The notes below the pieces were generated by a model that made no database searches, was not told the DNA's origin, and was given only the letters and a program-made list of their open reading frames with translations. A stretch of DNA of 64,000 nt from Thiohalocapsa sp963698775 (GTDB lineage Bacteria > Pseudomonadota > Gammaproteobacteria > Chromatiales > Chromatiaceae): positions 15,787-79,786 of the forward strand of contig CAVOSE010000027.1 in assembly GCA_963698775.1 (NCBI GenBank), written 5' to 3'. A program made the translations under genes and the position numbers. Within the stretch, counting starts at the first letter, position 1; each line of letters starts with the position of its first letter. Positions 34,851 to 42,657 of this stretch are shown piece after piece.

Positions 34851-35121
34851 TCCGATGTCGAGTATTGGTGGCCCGGCCAACAGCCGAGCGCCGTCGCAAT
34901 CGCCTGCGGGCTTATTTGGACATAAAAACCATCTATCTCAAAACAGCGGGCAAACAGGCATTTGTGCCCGATTTGGCTATTCGGCTTACTGGCCCCGTCG
35001 TGTATTCTTGCGGTCATGGACGAATGATCGGCATTGATCCGACTCGGCGGCAGCGGCCGCATCGACGCGCCAGCGCCACCACCTAACCCAAGCGTTCGAC
35101 AAAAGAGGCGAGTGACCGACT
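34851..35121. other. Intergenic region before the DUF2934 gene
   Basis: About 270 bases without a supported gene. An AT-richer stretch at 34915-34950 (TTTGGACATAAAAACCATCT) and a TTGGCTATTC...TATTCTTGCG segment near 34972 may carry promoter elements. No terminator was seen after the permease. Confidence 0.35.
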
Positions 35122-35658
35122 ATGGCTGACGAGAAAAAGGTCGTGACCAAGAAGACCCAGGCAAGAAAATCGGCAACCGAGGCCAGCGCCCCGTCGCCAG
35201 CAGCCTCGCCCGTCAGCAAGAAGGCTCCGGCCAAAAAAGCAGTGGCAAAAAAGTCAGTCGCGAAGAAGGCGCCCGCCGCGGCCTCGGCCTCCCCAGTTGC
35301 CAGCAACAAGGCAGCAGCCATGTCAGCCGCGCCGAAGAAGGTGGTTACGAAAAAGGCCAGCCCGCGGCCGACCACCACCAAGAAGATCATTGCCAAAAAT
35401 TCGTCTAACACGAAGGCACCTACCAAGAAGACAGTTTCCAAGAAGGTGACCCCGGCCATCCGCAGACCGCTGGAGGAACGCCCCATTTCGTTGCAACCAG
35501 TAATCAAGGTGACCGAGGAAGAGCGCCGCAAGATGATCGCAGAGGCGGCTTATTATCGTGCCGAAAAGCGAGCCAATGGTGGCCCAGGCAGCCCAGAGGA
35601 TGACTGGGCTGCCGCCGAGGCAGAGGTCGATGAAATGCTGCGCCAACGCGGTGCCTGA
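35122..35658 (+). CDS. Histone-H1-like Lys/Ala-rich protein with DUF2934 domain
   Basis: Residues 1-115 are almost entirely Lys, Ala, Ser, Thr and Pro with KKAPAKKAVAKK-type repeats, as in bacterial H1-like DNA-binding proteins. Residues 125-178 (VTEEERRKMIAEAAYYRAEKR...DDWAAAEAEVDEML) form a DUF2934 domain. It may bind DNA or polyanions through the basic region. A similar Lys/Ala-rich region occurs in the protein at 49906-50667. Confidence 0.78.
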   Translation: MADEKKVVTKKTQARKSATEASAPSPAASPVSKKAPAKKAVAKKSVAKKAPAAASASPVASNKAAAMSAAPKKVVTKKASPRPTTTKKIIAKNSSNTKAPTKKTVSKKVTPAIRRPLEERPISLQPVIKVTEEERRKMIAEAAYYRAEKRANGGPGSPEDDWAAAEAEVDEMLRQRGA

Positions 35659-35837
35659 ACCCAGCGATCGCAACCGAGACTGGGCGCGGATCGAACCCAC
35701 CCCAGTCCCGCCGATTGCGATCCAGGCCCTTCCCCCCCTCGACCCCTGCCTCGTTCGATAGCCTTGGGGGAAGAGCCCATGGCCATGGGCATAGGCCATC
35801 ACCGCATCCCGCGGCACAATAGGAGTAGTCGATCCCC

Positions 35838-36506
35838 ATGGCCTTTCTGACCACGCCCGATCACACCAACGCAAACCCCGCCGAGTTCCGCGCTAGCGCA
35901 ATGGCGCGAGGCCTTGATTTACCGGCGCTGGCCCCGGATCCGATTGCTCAATTCGAACACTGGTACCAAGAGACCATCGACACCAACCTGCCGGAACCCA
36001 ACGCCATGTCGCTCGCCACCGTCGACGCCGACGGCCAGCCAAGCCTGCGCACGGTGTTGCTGAAGCTCTACGACGCCGAGGGGTTCGTCTTCTACACCAA
36101 TTATCACAGCCGCAAGGCCCGACAGATCGACGCCAATGGCCGAGTCGCGCTGTTGTTTCCCTGGGTCGCACTGGCGCGTCAGGTCAAGATCCTGGGTCAT
36201 GCCGCACGCATCCCTACCAGCGAGTCGCTGAAGTACTTCACCACCCGCCCGCGCGGCAGCCAAATCGGCGCCTGGTCGTCACCCCAAAGCCAGGTCATCA
36301 CGTCCCGCTCGCTGTTGGAGCAGAAGGTGGAGGAGATCAAGCGCAAGTTTGCCGATGGCGATGTGCCGTTGCCGGACTTCTGGGGCGGTTACCGCGTGGT
36401 ACCGGAGAGCATCGAGTTCTGGCAAGGGCGCGACAGCCGCCTGCACGACCGCTTCCGCTACACACGGGACCATGACAGCTGGCACATCGAGCGACTGGCC
36501 CCCTGA
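35838..36506 (+). CDS. pdxH: Pyridoxamine 5'-phosphate oxidase
   Basis: PdxH makes pyridoxal 5'-phosphate using FMN. The 222-residue protein has the family FMN-binding segment (AMSLATVDADGQPSLRTVLL, YTNYHSRKARQI), the GSQIGAWSSPQSQVI segment, and the C-terminal signature PDFWGGYRVVPESIEFWQG...RLHDRFRYTR. Length is normal. An AGGAG lies 13 bases upstream. Upstream sequence includes 180 bases with no gene. Confidence 0.95.
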   Translation: MAFLTTPDHTNANPAEFRASAMARGLDLPALAPDPIAQFEHWYQETIDTNLPEPNAMSLATVDADGQPSLRTVLLKLYDAEGFVFYTNYHSRKARQIDANGRVALLFPWVALARQVKILGHAARIPTSESLKYFTTRPRGSQIGAWSSPQSQVITSRSLLEQKVEEIKRKFADGDVPLPDFWGGYRVVPESIEFWQGRDSRLHDRFRYTRDHDSWHIERLAP

Positions 36507-36556
36507 TGAGGGGCTCTGACTCATGATCCTCCACCCGGTGAACGCCGCGCCGAGGT

Positions 36557-36581
36557 GGCGGAACCGTTATCGCGTTCCGCC
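36557..36581. repeat. REP-like palindrome, GGCGGAAC type
   Basis: This 25-bp palindrome (GGCGGAACCG...CGCGTTCCGCC) is repeated almost exactly at 38402-38426. The two copies bracket the rearranged toxin-antitoxin/transposase segment. Confidence 0.7.
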
Positions 36582-36662
36582 GTCCGCGGGTAGTAATCGC
36601 AGCTCCGCCCGCGTTTCGTTCGCAGCCTATCGCTGAACCCGTCCATGGTTCCGTATGACGCG

Positions 36663-36800
36663 TCAGGGCTTGCGCACGCTGCGCTCGGCGATCTGCAGCA
36701 AGGTGCGCGGGGCCTCGTTGACGGAGGCACCGAACGTGATCCAGCGGGCCTCGCCGGTCGAATGGTCCGGATCGGCACCCGTGGCGGCGAAAGGTCGCAG
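36663..36800 (-). pseudogene. C-terminal fragment of an unidentified gene
   Basis: A minus-strand frame reads FAATGADPDHSTGEARWITF then GASVNEAPRTLLQIAERSVR-KP and stops at 36663. Composition and codon use look like a real protein end, but the upstream part is missing and replaced by the toxin gene region. I do not recognise the family. Confidence 0.3.
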
Positions 36801-36834
36801 TGATGCGTATCACATATCTGTTTTTTGCGTTCGA

Positions 36835-36850
36835 TATACCTCGTTGTATA
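36835..36850. promoter_or_regulatory. Inverted repeat, possible operator of the toxin gene
   Basis: TATAC-CTCGTT-GTATA is a perfect 5-bp inverted repeat ending 8 bases before the toxin ATG at 36859. It overlaps a likely -10 region. Autoregulatory operators are usual at this position in RelE/HigB-type loci. Confidence 0.4.
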
Positions 36851-36858
36851 GTCAGGGC

Positions 36859-37110
36859 ATGCAGATCGAATGGCGCAACAAGGCGCGCAAGCAGCTCAAG
36901 AAGCTACGCAACCCGCTGGCAGTGCCCCGAATCTTGACGGCCATCGAGGATTTTGCCGCCGGTAAGGCGTGCGACGTGGAGGCATTGGTCGATCACGCCG
37001 ACACCCATCGGCTGCGTGTCGGCGATTTCCGGGTGCTGATGACCATCGACGTGATGGTAGAGATTAGCTGGATAGAGGAGGTCAGAAAACGCGATGAGCG
37101 CACCTACTGA
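36859..37110 (+). CDS. RelE/HigB-type toxin
   Basis: The 83-residue basic protein (MQIEWRNKARKQLKKLRNPL...HRLRVGDFRVLMTIDVMVE...VRKRDERTY) has the RelE/ParE fold pattern: an early helical basic part, then LRVGDFRVL strands and a terminal R-D-x-x-Y. The frame is open upstream from 36655, but family similarity starts at 36859. It overlaps the antitoxin gene by 17 bases. It probably acts as a ribosome-dependent mRNA endonuclease. Confidence 0.85.
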   Translation: MQIEWRNKARKQLKKLRNPLAVPRILTAIEDFAAGKACDVEALVDHADTHRLRVGDFRVLMTIDVMVEISWIEEVRKRDERTY

Positions 37111-37546
37111 GGCGCAGATCATTCATCAAGACGGCAAGCCGGTGTTTGCGGTGTTGCCGATAGCGCAGTACGAGGCGCTGCTGAATCGCCAGGGCGACAA
37201 GCGCGCGACGCTGCCGCACGCGGTGGTGAAATGGAACGTGCAAGACGGTGAGCGCCTGCTCAAGGCATGGCGCCGGTGGCTGGGCTGGAGTCAGGCCGAG
37301 CTGGCCGAGCGCGCGGGCGTCACGCAGGCACAGATTGCACGCTTCGAGGCCGGCAAGGCATTCCGGCGGCGCGCAGCGTATCGATATGGCGCACCAGCAG
37401 AACCGAGCGTCGCTCCAGCAGATCGATGGTCAGGAAATACGTCCCGCCTCGGACCCGATAGCGGCGACAGTCCGGCATACTCCGCCTCCGGTTTCATCGC
37501 GCATTTCACGACGTGTGTCCGCCGAGCAGCTGTGCTTCGTCATTGA
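37094..37546 (+). pseudogene. Antitoxin with Xre-type HTH, 3' end replaced
   Basis: The protein starts MSAPTEAQIIHQDGKPVFAV and carries a helix-turn-helix domain (WSQAELAERAGVTQAQIARF). After EAGKA the normal ending, seen in the second copy as IPRADTLLRLSNAMGVMADL, is replaced by unrelated sequence from a RAYT transposase fragment in antisense. The HTH is therefore cut near its last helices. Activity is doubtful, which raises the question of how the adjacent toxin is controlled. Confidence 0.78.
37370..37478 (-). pseudogene. N-terminal fragment of a RAYT (Y1) transposase, copy 1
   Basis: Minus-strand sequence starting at an ATG at 37478 reads MPDCRRYRVRGGTYFLTIDL then LERRSVLLVRHIDTLR, the standard N-terminus of REP-associated tyrosine transposases. 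It is cut after about 36 residues, before the HUH motif. A near-identical copy is at 38143-38253. Confidence 0.78.
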
Positions 37547-37787
37547 GGCCACCGGCGTCTACCACGAGGCACTGGCGTTGTTTCTGCACCAGGCCGGCGC
37601 GCGGGTGTGCATAGTCAATCCTTACCAGGTCAAGGAGTTTGCCCGCTCGCGCGGCATCCGGACCAAGAACGACCGTCACGACGGCCATGTGCTGGCCTTG
37701 TTCGGACGCGAACGCCGTCCGCAGGCGTGGCAGCCACCGCCGGAGCACGTGCGCCATCTCCAGAGCCTGCTCAAGCGCATCGAGGGC
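37512..37787 (+). mobile_element. IS110-family transposase fragment
   Basis: The plus-strand frame CFVIEATGVYHEALALFLHQ, then VCIVNPYQVKEFARSRGIRT-KNDRHDGHVLALF, matches the DEDD RuvC-like N-terminal domain of IS110/IS1111 transposases. Both the start and the C-terminal serine domain are missing. It ends directly at a REP-like palindrome at 37785. Confidence 0.82.
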
Positions 37788-37811
37788 GGATGCCCGATAG
37801 GGCGATCCGCC
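37785..37811. repeat. REP-like palindrome, GGCGGATGC type, copy 1
   Basis: GGCGGATGCCCGATAGGGCG continues to ATCCGCC and forms an imperfect hairpin. With the following CATTCCTCGCCCGTCGAGGA it is repeated identically at 38295. The unit lies next to RAYT fragments, the usual partners of REPs. Confidence 0.75.
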
Positions 37812-37842
37812 ATTCCTCGCCCGTCGAGGAATGATCTGCCGA

Positions 37843-38130
37843 TAGTCGCAGTACGAGGCGCTAGCGTGAATCGCCAGGGCGACAAGCGCGCGACGCTGCC
37901 GCACGCGGTGGTGAAATGGAACGTGCAAGACGGTGAGCGCCTGCTCAAGGCATGGCGCCGGATGGCTGGGCTGGAGTCAGGCCGAGCTGGCCGAGCGCGC
38001 GGGCGTCACGCAGGCACAGATTGCACGCTTCGAGGCCGGCAAGGCCATTCCGCGCGCCGACACGCTACTACGCCTTTCGAACGCCATGGGCGTGATGGCC
38101 GACCTGCTCTGGGAGGACGAGGACGACTGA
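37843..38130 (+). pseudogene. Second copy of the Xre antitoxin gene, 5'-truncated and frameshifted
   Basis: About 205 bases from 37843 repeat 37158-37365 almost exactly, starting inside the antitoxin gene. One extra A (GCCGGATGG against GCCGGTGG, at about 37968) shifts the frame. The 3' part is the intact antitoxin ending (GKAIPRADTLLRLSNAMGVM...LLWEDEDD) that the first copy lost. A GTG-initiated protein from 37933 would carry the whole HTH in frame (65 residues) and might still be made. Confidence 0.75.
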
Positions 38131-38142
38131 GCGAGGGCGCGG

Positions 38143-38253
38143 CGCGCAGCGTATCGATATGGCGCACTAGCAGAACCGATCGTCGCTCCAGCAGATCGAT
38201 GGTCAGGAAATACCGGTCCCGCCTCGGACCCGATAGCGGCGACAGTCCGGCAT
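38143..38253 (-). pseudogene. N-terminal fragment of a RAYT (Y1) transposase, copy 2
   Basis: This repeats 37370-37478 with small differences and indels, including MPDCRRYRVRGG at the start (ATG at 38253). It follows the second antitoxin copy, as copy 1 follows the first, so the pair of segments is a direct duplication. Confidence 0.72.
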
Positions 38254-38294
38254 ACTCCGCCTCCGGGTTTCATCGGCGCATTTCGACGACGTAG

Positions 38295-38321
38295 GGCGGA
38301 TGCCCGATAGGGCGATCCGCC
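38295..38321. repeat. REP-like palindrome, GGCGGATGC type, copy 2
   Basis: This is identical to 37785-37811, including the following CATTCCTCGCCCGTCGAGGA palindrome. It follows the second RAYT fragment. Confidence 0.75.
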
Positions 38322-38401
38322 ATTCCTCGCCCGTCGAGGAATGATCTCGGCTCGCAAGGATGTATCAGTATCGATGGTCGGCATCAAGGTCATTCGCAGA
38401 T

Positions 38402-38426
38402 GGCGGAACCGCTACCGCGTTCCGCC
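38402..38426. repeat. REP-like palindrome, GGCGGAAC type, copy 2
   Basis: Second copy of the 36557-36581 palindrome (GGCGGAACCGCTACCGCGTT-CCGCC). From here to 38766 I see no supported gene; this 340-base stretch precedes baeS. Confidence 0.7.
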
Positions 38427-38766
38427 CTACGCGGACTCAACAGGCAAAAGGCAACACCCCATCTCCCGTGTGCCTACGACCTAACGACCGAATCGACAGA
38501 CGAAATGCAAGGCCCCGCGCCTGCCGCTGGACTCTGAAACTCCATGCACGAAACAAGACCTGGCCCCGTTCTTACGTCCAGCGGCTTATCAGCATTACCA
38601 GTCACCAAGGAGCTGCCCCTGCAAACCGTCAAGATCTGTAACGAGGTCGTGCGATCCTGTACCAGTCAGTTGAGCGGCTTTCCGACGTTTGCGTGCCGCC
38701 AGTGCCGACTGGCAGGGTGCATAGCGCCTCCATTCTTTTTGCACGCGTCCGCGGCAAACTCGGACA

Positions 38767-40311
38767 ATGCGGTTATCCCTGCGCGCCAAGCTGTTTCTCA
38801 CCCTGCTGCTGACCGGCATCGTCATCGTTGTAGGCACCCACGCCTTCGTGCATTGGTCGTTCCAGCGCGGATTGGAGGAAATGGCCGCGGAACGTCGCCA
38901 GCAACGACTGGAGCGGATCGGCGAACGCCTCGTCGCGGTGTATGAAGGCGACGGCGGTTGGCAACAACTGCGCACGGACAGGCGCCTCTGGCTCAGCACG
39001 CTGTTTGGCCGTGGCGGGCGGGACGAACCGCGCCCTTCAGACCGCGGTCAGGAACCCCTTCCAGATGAGCCGGCACGCCAGCGTCCCCGGCGACCGATGC
39101 ACTGGCCACACTGGCTCCGAGGGCGACAGGACGCCCCTGGCGTGTGGCCGCCGACGCGTGCGCTGGAGCACGCCAACGACGGCGATGACCCAGGGCGTCC
39201 GCCGCCACTGGAACTGCGGGTCATGCTGCTCGACGCCGATGGCGGTATCGTTTACGGCCGCCCTGAACTGCTGAACAGGTCCAGCCAACGCTATCCGCTG
39301 TTGCTCGACGATCGAGCCATCGGTAGCCTCGCGGTGCTGCCCGGAGCGTCGGTGACGGAACTCGCGGACCTACGCTTTCGCGAACGCCAGCGCGGGCACC
39401 TGTGGCTCATCGCTGTTGGCATGGCGGTACTGTCGGCGCTGATCGCGGTGCCGCTGTCGGCGCTGCTGACGCGCCCGGTGCGTGCCTTTCAGCGCACCAT
39501 GCGCCGGCTCGCGGACGGCGACTATGCGGCTCGCGTCACGGTCACCGGACGCGACGAACTTGGCCAGCTTGGCCACGACGTCAACGCCCTCGCCGAGGCC
39601 CTGGAGCGCACCGAGCAGACCCGTCGACGCTGGGTCGCGGACATCTCCCACGAGCTGCGCACGCCGGTGTCGCTGCTGCGGGCCGACATCGAAGCAATGC
39701 AGGACGGCCTCCGCCCCCTGGACCAGAACACACTGACGAGCCTGCATGGCGATACGCAACGCCTGGCGCGTCTGGTGGACGACCTGTACGAATTGTCCAT
39801 GACCGATCTCGGCGCCCTCAGCTATCGCAAGCAGAACGTCGAGCTCGCCGATCTACTGACGCGGGAACTGGATGCCTTCCGCGATCAATTTCACACCGCC
39901 GGGCTGGAGCTGTCCCTGGAAACAGGCGCCCAGGCCCCGGCCCTGCTGGATGCCGACGAGCAACGCCTGTCGCAACTGTTCCGCAACCTGCTGCGCAATA
40001 GTCTGCGCTATACCGACCGAGGCGGAAAATTGCGCGTAACACTTTCGCAGGAGGCCAACACACTGGTGGTCGACTTCGACGATACCGCGCCCGGCGTCCC
40101 CGCGGACGCCCTACCCCGGCTGTTCGAGCGCCTATACCGCGTGGACGGTTCGCGCAGCCGAGCCACCGGCGGCGCCGGGCTCGGGCTCGCCATCGCCCGC
40201 AACATCGTCGAGGCGCATGGGGGCAACATCGAGGCTCAGCCCTCAGCGCTGGGCGGCCTGCGTATACGGATCCGACTGCCCGCACCAACCAACCCAGAGG
40301 CATCGCGATGA
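38767..40311 (+). CDS. baeS: Sensor histidine kinase BaeS-like
   Basis: The 514-residue kinase has two membrane helices (about residues 8-28 and 212-234) around a periplasmic domain of some 180 residues rich in Pro and Arg. A HAMP domain, the H-box ADISHELRTP with H295, and ATPase motifs NSLRYTDRGG, DDTAPGVP and GAGLGLAIARN follow. The partner regulator is strongly BaeR-like, so BaeS is the best match. No clear ribosome site precedes the ATG. The stop overlaps the baeR start (ATGA). Confidence 0.85.
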   Translation: MRLSLRAKLFLTLLLTGIVIVVGTHAFVHWSFQRGLEEMAAERRQQRLERIGERLVAVYEGDGGWQQLRTDRRLWLSTLFGRGGRDEPRPSDRGQEPLPDEPARQRPRRPMHWPHWLRGRQDAPGVWPPTRALEHANDGDDPGRPPPLELRVMLLDADGGIVYGRPELLNRSSQRYPLLLDDRAIGSLAVLPGASVTELADLRFRERQRGHLWLIAVGMAVLSALIAVPLSALLTRPVRAFQRTMRRLADGDYAARVTVTGRDELGQLGHDVNALAEALERTEQTRRRWVADISHELRTPVSLLRADIEAMQDGLRPLDQNTLTSLHGDTQRLARLVDDLYELSMTDLGALSYRKQNVELADLLTRELDAFRDQFHTAGLELSLETGAQAPALLDADEQRLSQLFRNLLRNSLRYTDRGGKLRVTLSQEANTLVVDFDDTAPGVPADALPRLFERLYRVDGSRSRATGGAGLGLAIARNIVEAHGGNIEAQPSALGGLRIRIRLPAPTNPEASR

Positions 40312-40988
40312 CCGCACCTATCCTTGTTGTCGAAGACGAACCCCGCCTGGCGGAACTACTGCGGGACTACCTCAAGGCCGCTGGCTACGACGCCGAGTTG
40401 CTATTGGAAGGCGGCGGCGCCGTGTCCTGGATCCGCGACAATGCCCCGGCGCTGGTGCTGCTGGACCTTATGCTGCCAGGTAAGGACGGCCTGAGCATTT
40501 GCCGTGAAGTCCGCACCTTCTCCAATGTGCCCATCATTATGACGACGGCCCGCGTGGAAGAGATCGACCGCCTGGTCGGCCTCGAGATCGGCGCCGATGA
40601 CTACGTCTGCAAGCCCTACAGCCCGCGCGAGGTCGTAGCGCGGGTGAAGGCCGTGCTACGCCGTGGCGTGGGACCTGAGACGCCGGAGGCGGCGACGGCA
40701 GGTGCACTCCAGCTCGAACCACAGAGTCTGCGAGTGAGCGCGGAAGGCCGTGAGGTCGAACTCACCGCCGTGGAATTCGCGCTGCTGCAGGCACTGTACC
40801 GCGCCCCCGGCCGCATCCTGTCCCGCAACCAGCTGATGGATCGCATCTATGACGACCACCGCATCGTCTCCGACCGCACCATCGACAGCCACGTCAAGAA
40901 GCTACGCCGCAAGCTCGATGAACTGCTGCCGGGGCGCGAACTGATCCACTCGGTCTATGGCGTCGGGTATCGGTACGAAGACGACTAG
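40308..40988 (+). CDS. baeR: Response regulator BaeR-like
   Basis: This 226-residue OmpR-family regulator has a receiver domain with phospho-acceptor D53 (LLDLMLPGKDG) and the BaeR-typical stretch EEIDRLVGLEIGADDYVCKP, followed by a winged-helix domain (SRNQLMDRIYDDHRIVSDRT). In E. coli, BaeSR responds to envelope stress and activates spy and efflux genes. A Spy-like gene directly downstream supports the same circuit here. Confidence 0.9.
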   Translation: MTAPILVVEDEPRLAELLRDYLKAAGYDAELLLEGGGAVSWIRDNAPALVLLDLMLPGKDGLSICREVRTFSNVPIIMTTARVEEIDRLVGLEIGADDYVCKPYSPREVVARVKAVLRRGVGPETPEAATAGALQLEPQSLRVSAEGREVELTAVEFALLQALYRAPGRILSRNQLMDRIYDDHRIVSDRTIDSHVKKLRRKLDELLPGRELIHSVYGVGYRYEDD

Positions 40989-41148
40989 CCACGACCGCCA
41001 GCTGCCGCTTCCACAGTTGTTGACCTTTGCGTGCACGGGCGTTGCGCCGTCCGTGGCTAGAGTATGCACCATGGCAAGCGGGACCACGCCGACGAACAGC
41101 GTCCCTGCCCTGCCATCGACAACTTGCTCAACACAGGAGAGGCAACCA

Positions 41149-41652
41149 ATGAAACACCCCATCACCCAATCCCTTTTGATCGCCGGTTCCATCGTCATGA
41201 TGGCGACCGCGGCAACAGCCGCCCCTTGGGGTGGACATGGCCAGGGTTGTGAACAGCGCGACTCACGGATCGAACGCATGACCGAACGACTGGATCTGAG
41301 CAATGACCAAGAGGCACAGATTCGCACCATCCTCGATGAACAACGCGAACAGCAGCGTGCCCAGCGGCAGGCCATGCGCGAGCGTATAGACGCGATACTG
41401 ACGCCGGAGCAGCTAGCGCTGCGCGATCAGCATATGGAGCAGCGGCAGACGCGGCGCCTGGACCGCATGGCGGAGCGGCTCGAACTCACCGCCGAGCAAC
41501 AGGATGCGATGGCCGCACTGATGCAGGAGAAGCGCGCTGATCCGGGCCTAGATCGGGATCAGATGCGCGAGCGCATGGCGGAGATTCTGGATGAAGCTCA
41601 GCTGGCACGGCTCGATGATCTGCGCAACCGGCATGGCGGCGGGCGCTTCTGA
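41149..41652 (+). CDS. spy: Spy/CpxP-like periplasmic chaperone
   Basis: The 167-residue protein has a signal peptide (SIVMMATAATAAPW), then a helical domain with LTxxQ-type motifs: LDLSNDQEAQIRTIL, LTPEQLALRDQHM, LELTAEQQDAMAALM. AGGAGAGG precedes the ATG at 41149, though the frame is open from 40957. It lies 160 bases after baeR. Spy protects periplasmic proteins from aggregation. Confidence 0.85.
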   Translation: MKHPITQSLLIAGSIVMMATAATAAPWGGHGQGCEQRDSRIERMTERLDLSNDQEAQIRTILDEQREQQRAQRQAMRERIDAILTPEQLALRDQHMEQRQTRRLDRMAERLELTAEQQDAMAALMQEKRADPGLDRDQMRERMAEILDEAQLARLDDLRNRHGGGRF

Positions 41653-41825
41653 CCCTGACGTGGCTCCGATTCTGCGCTGGCCGATAGCAACGACTGGTAG
41701 CGCGGCGCTTGGGTTGTACCGCGCGAGCTGACTTCAGCCGACCGGGAGTTGCTGTCGGCCCAACAACCCCCTGGGCGGCGCAACGCCCGCCCCCCACGGC
41801 GCCTCCCGATCGGCCGTGATCCTCA

Positions 41826-41857
41826 AGCGGCGCCCATCTCTGGCGCCGCTCATTTTT
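41826..41857 (+). terminator. Rho-independent terminator after spy
   Basis: A perfect 9-bp stem (AGCGGCGCC / GGCGCCGCT) with a 7-base loop is followed by CATTTTT. It lies 174 bases after the spy stop, between convergent genes, and serves the plus strand. Confidence 0.8.
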
Positions 41858-41890
41858 CTGCGCTTGCGGCGCTGCCGCGGGCGACCCGAA

Positions 41891-42448
41891 TCAGGCGGAC
41901 GACAGCTCGGGCCTACCGCGACGACGGAACACTAAGGAAACGACAACACCAACCGCTGCCGCTGCGGCGATCAAACTAATCAACATCGCGTTGTCGTCGA
42001 TCCAAGCCATGCCGAAGCCGCTCAGCAGCAGGAATAGGCCAAACAGGGCCATCCTCCAGTCCAGGTAGATACCCGACAGGATGGCCGTGAGCCCAAGCAC
42101 GTAGATCGTCACGAAGCCGTCCTGCTCGTCGTTGAGAAAATCCTGCAGGTTGTGGGTGTAAAGCAGCCGGATCACCAGCACCAGCGCCCCCCAATGCAAC
42201 ACTTGTTTGAGCAGGTAGACCCAACGTGGGTCGTGTGAGGTGCCGGCGAAACGCCAACCGGCTACGATCGACACCAGCGCCACCGGAGCAATGAATATCT
42301 GCCAGTAGATGCTGGTGCCGGCCGCGTCGTGGCTGGTCATGGCAACCAATCCCAAGGCCACGACATAGAGGATCACATAGGGGAGGTGATAGAGCAGGAG
42401 ACGCTTGGGGGTGGGTTTTTGATCAGCGACTGAACCGGATGTGGACAC
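41891..42448 (-). CDS. Integral membrane protein of unknown function
   Basis: The 185-residue protein has five hydrophobic segments and a short cytoplasmic N-terminus. A GTG start at 42448 is supported by AAGGAG 8 bases away. A C-terminal RRRGRPELSSA follows the last helix. No catalytic motif is visible. It lies alone between the spy terminator and the GT81 gene. Confidence 0.65.
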   Translation of the reverse strand: MSTSGSVADQKPTPKRLLLYHLPYVILYVVALGLVAMTSHDAAGTSIYWQIFIAPVALVSIVAGWRFAGTSHDPRWVYLLKQVLHWGALVLVIRLLYTHNLQDFLNDEQDGFVTIYVLGLTAILSGIYLDWRMALFGLFLLLSGFGMAWIDDNAMLISLIAAAAAVGVVVSLVFRRRGRPELSSA

Positions 42449-42657
42449 GATGGCACTCCTTCAGCATTTACGACACAGAAGACAGGTGAATAGAGCGGAA
42501 ACGCGCATGACGCCCCGCGGCGGGCCGAAACCGTTTCGGCAACGGTGCAACAGCATACATCCGAGGCAAATGCAGGAACAGATAGACTTGGAAAAACTGT
42601 GACAATGCACTTCAAATCCCCCGGCTACAGCCGCTCGATCGTACCGCCGCAGCGGGC

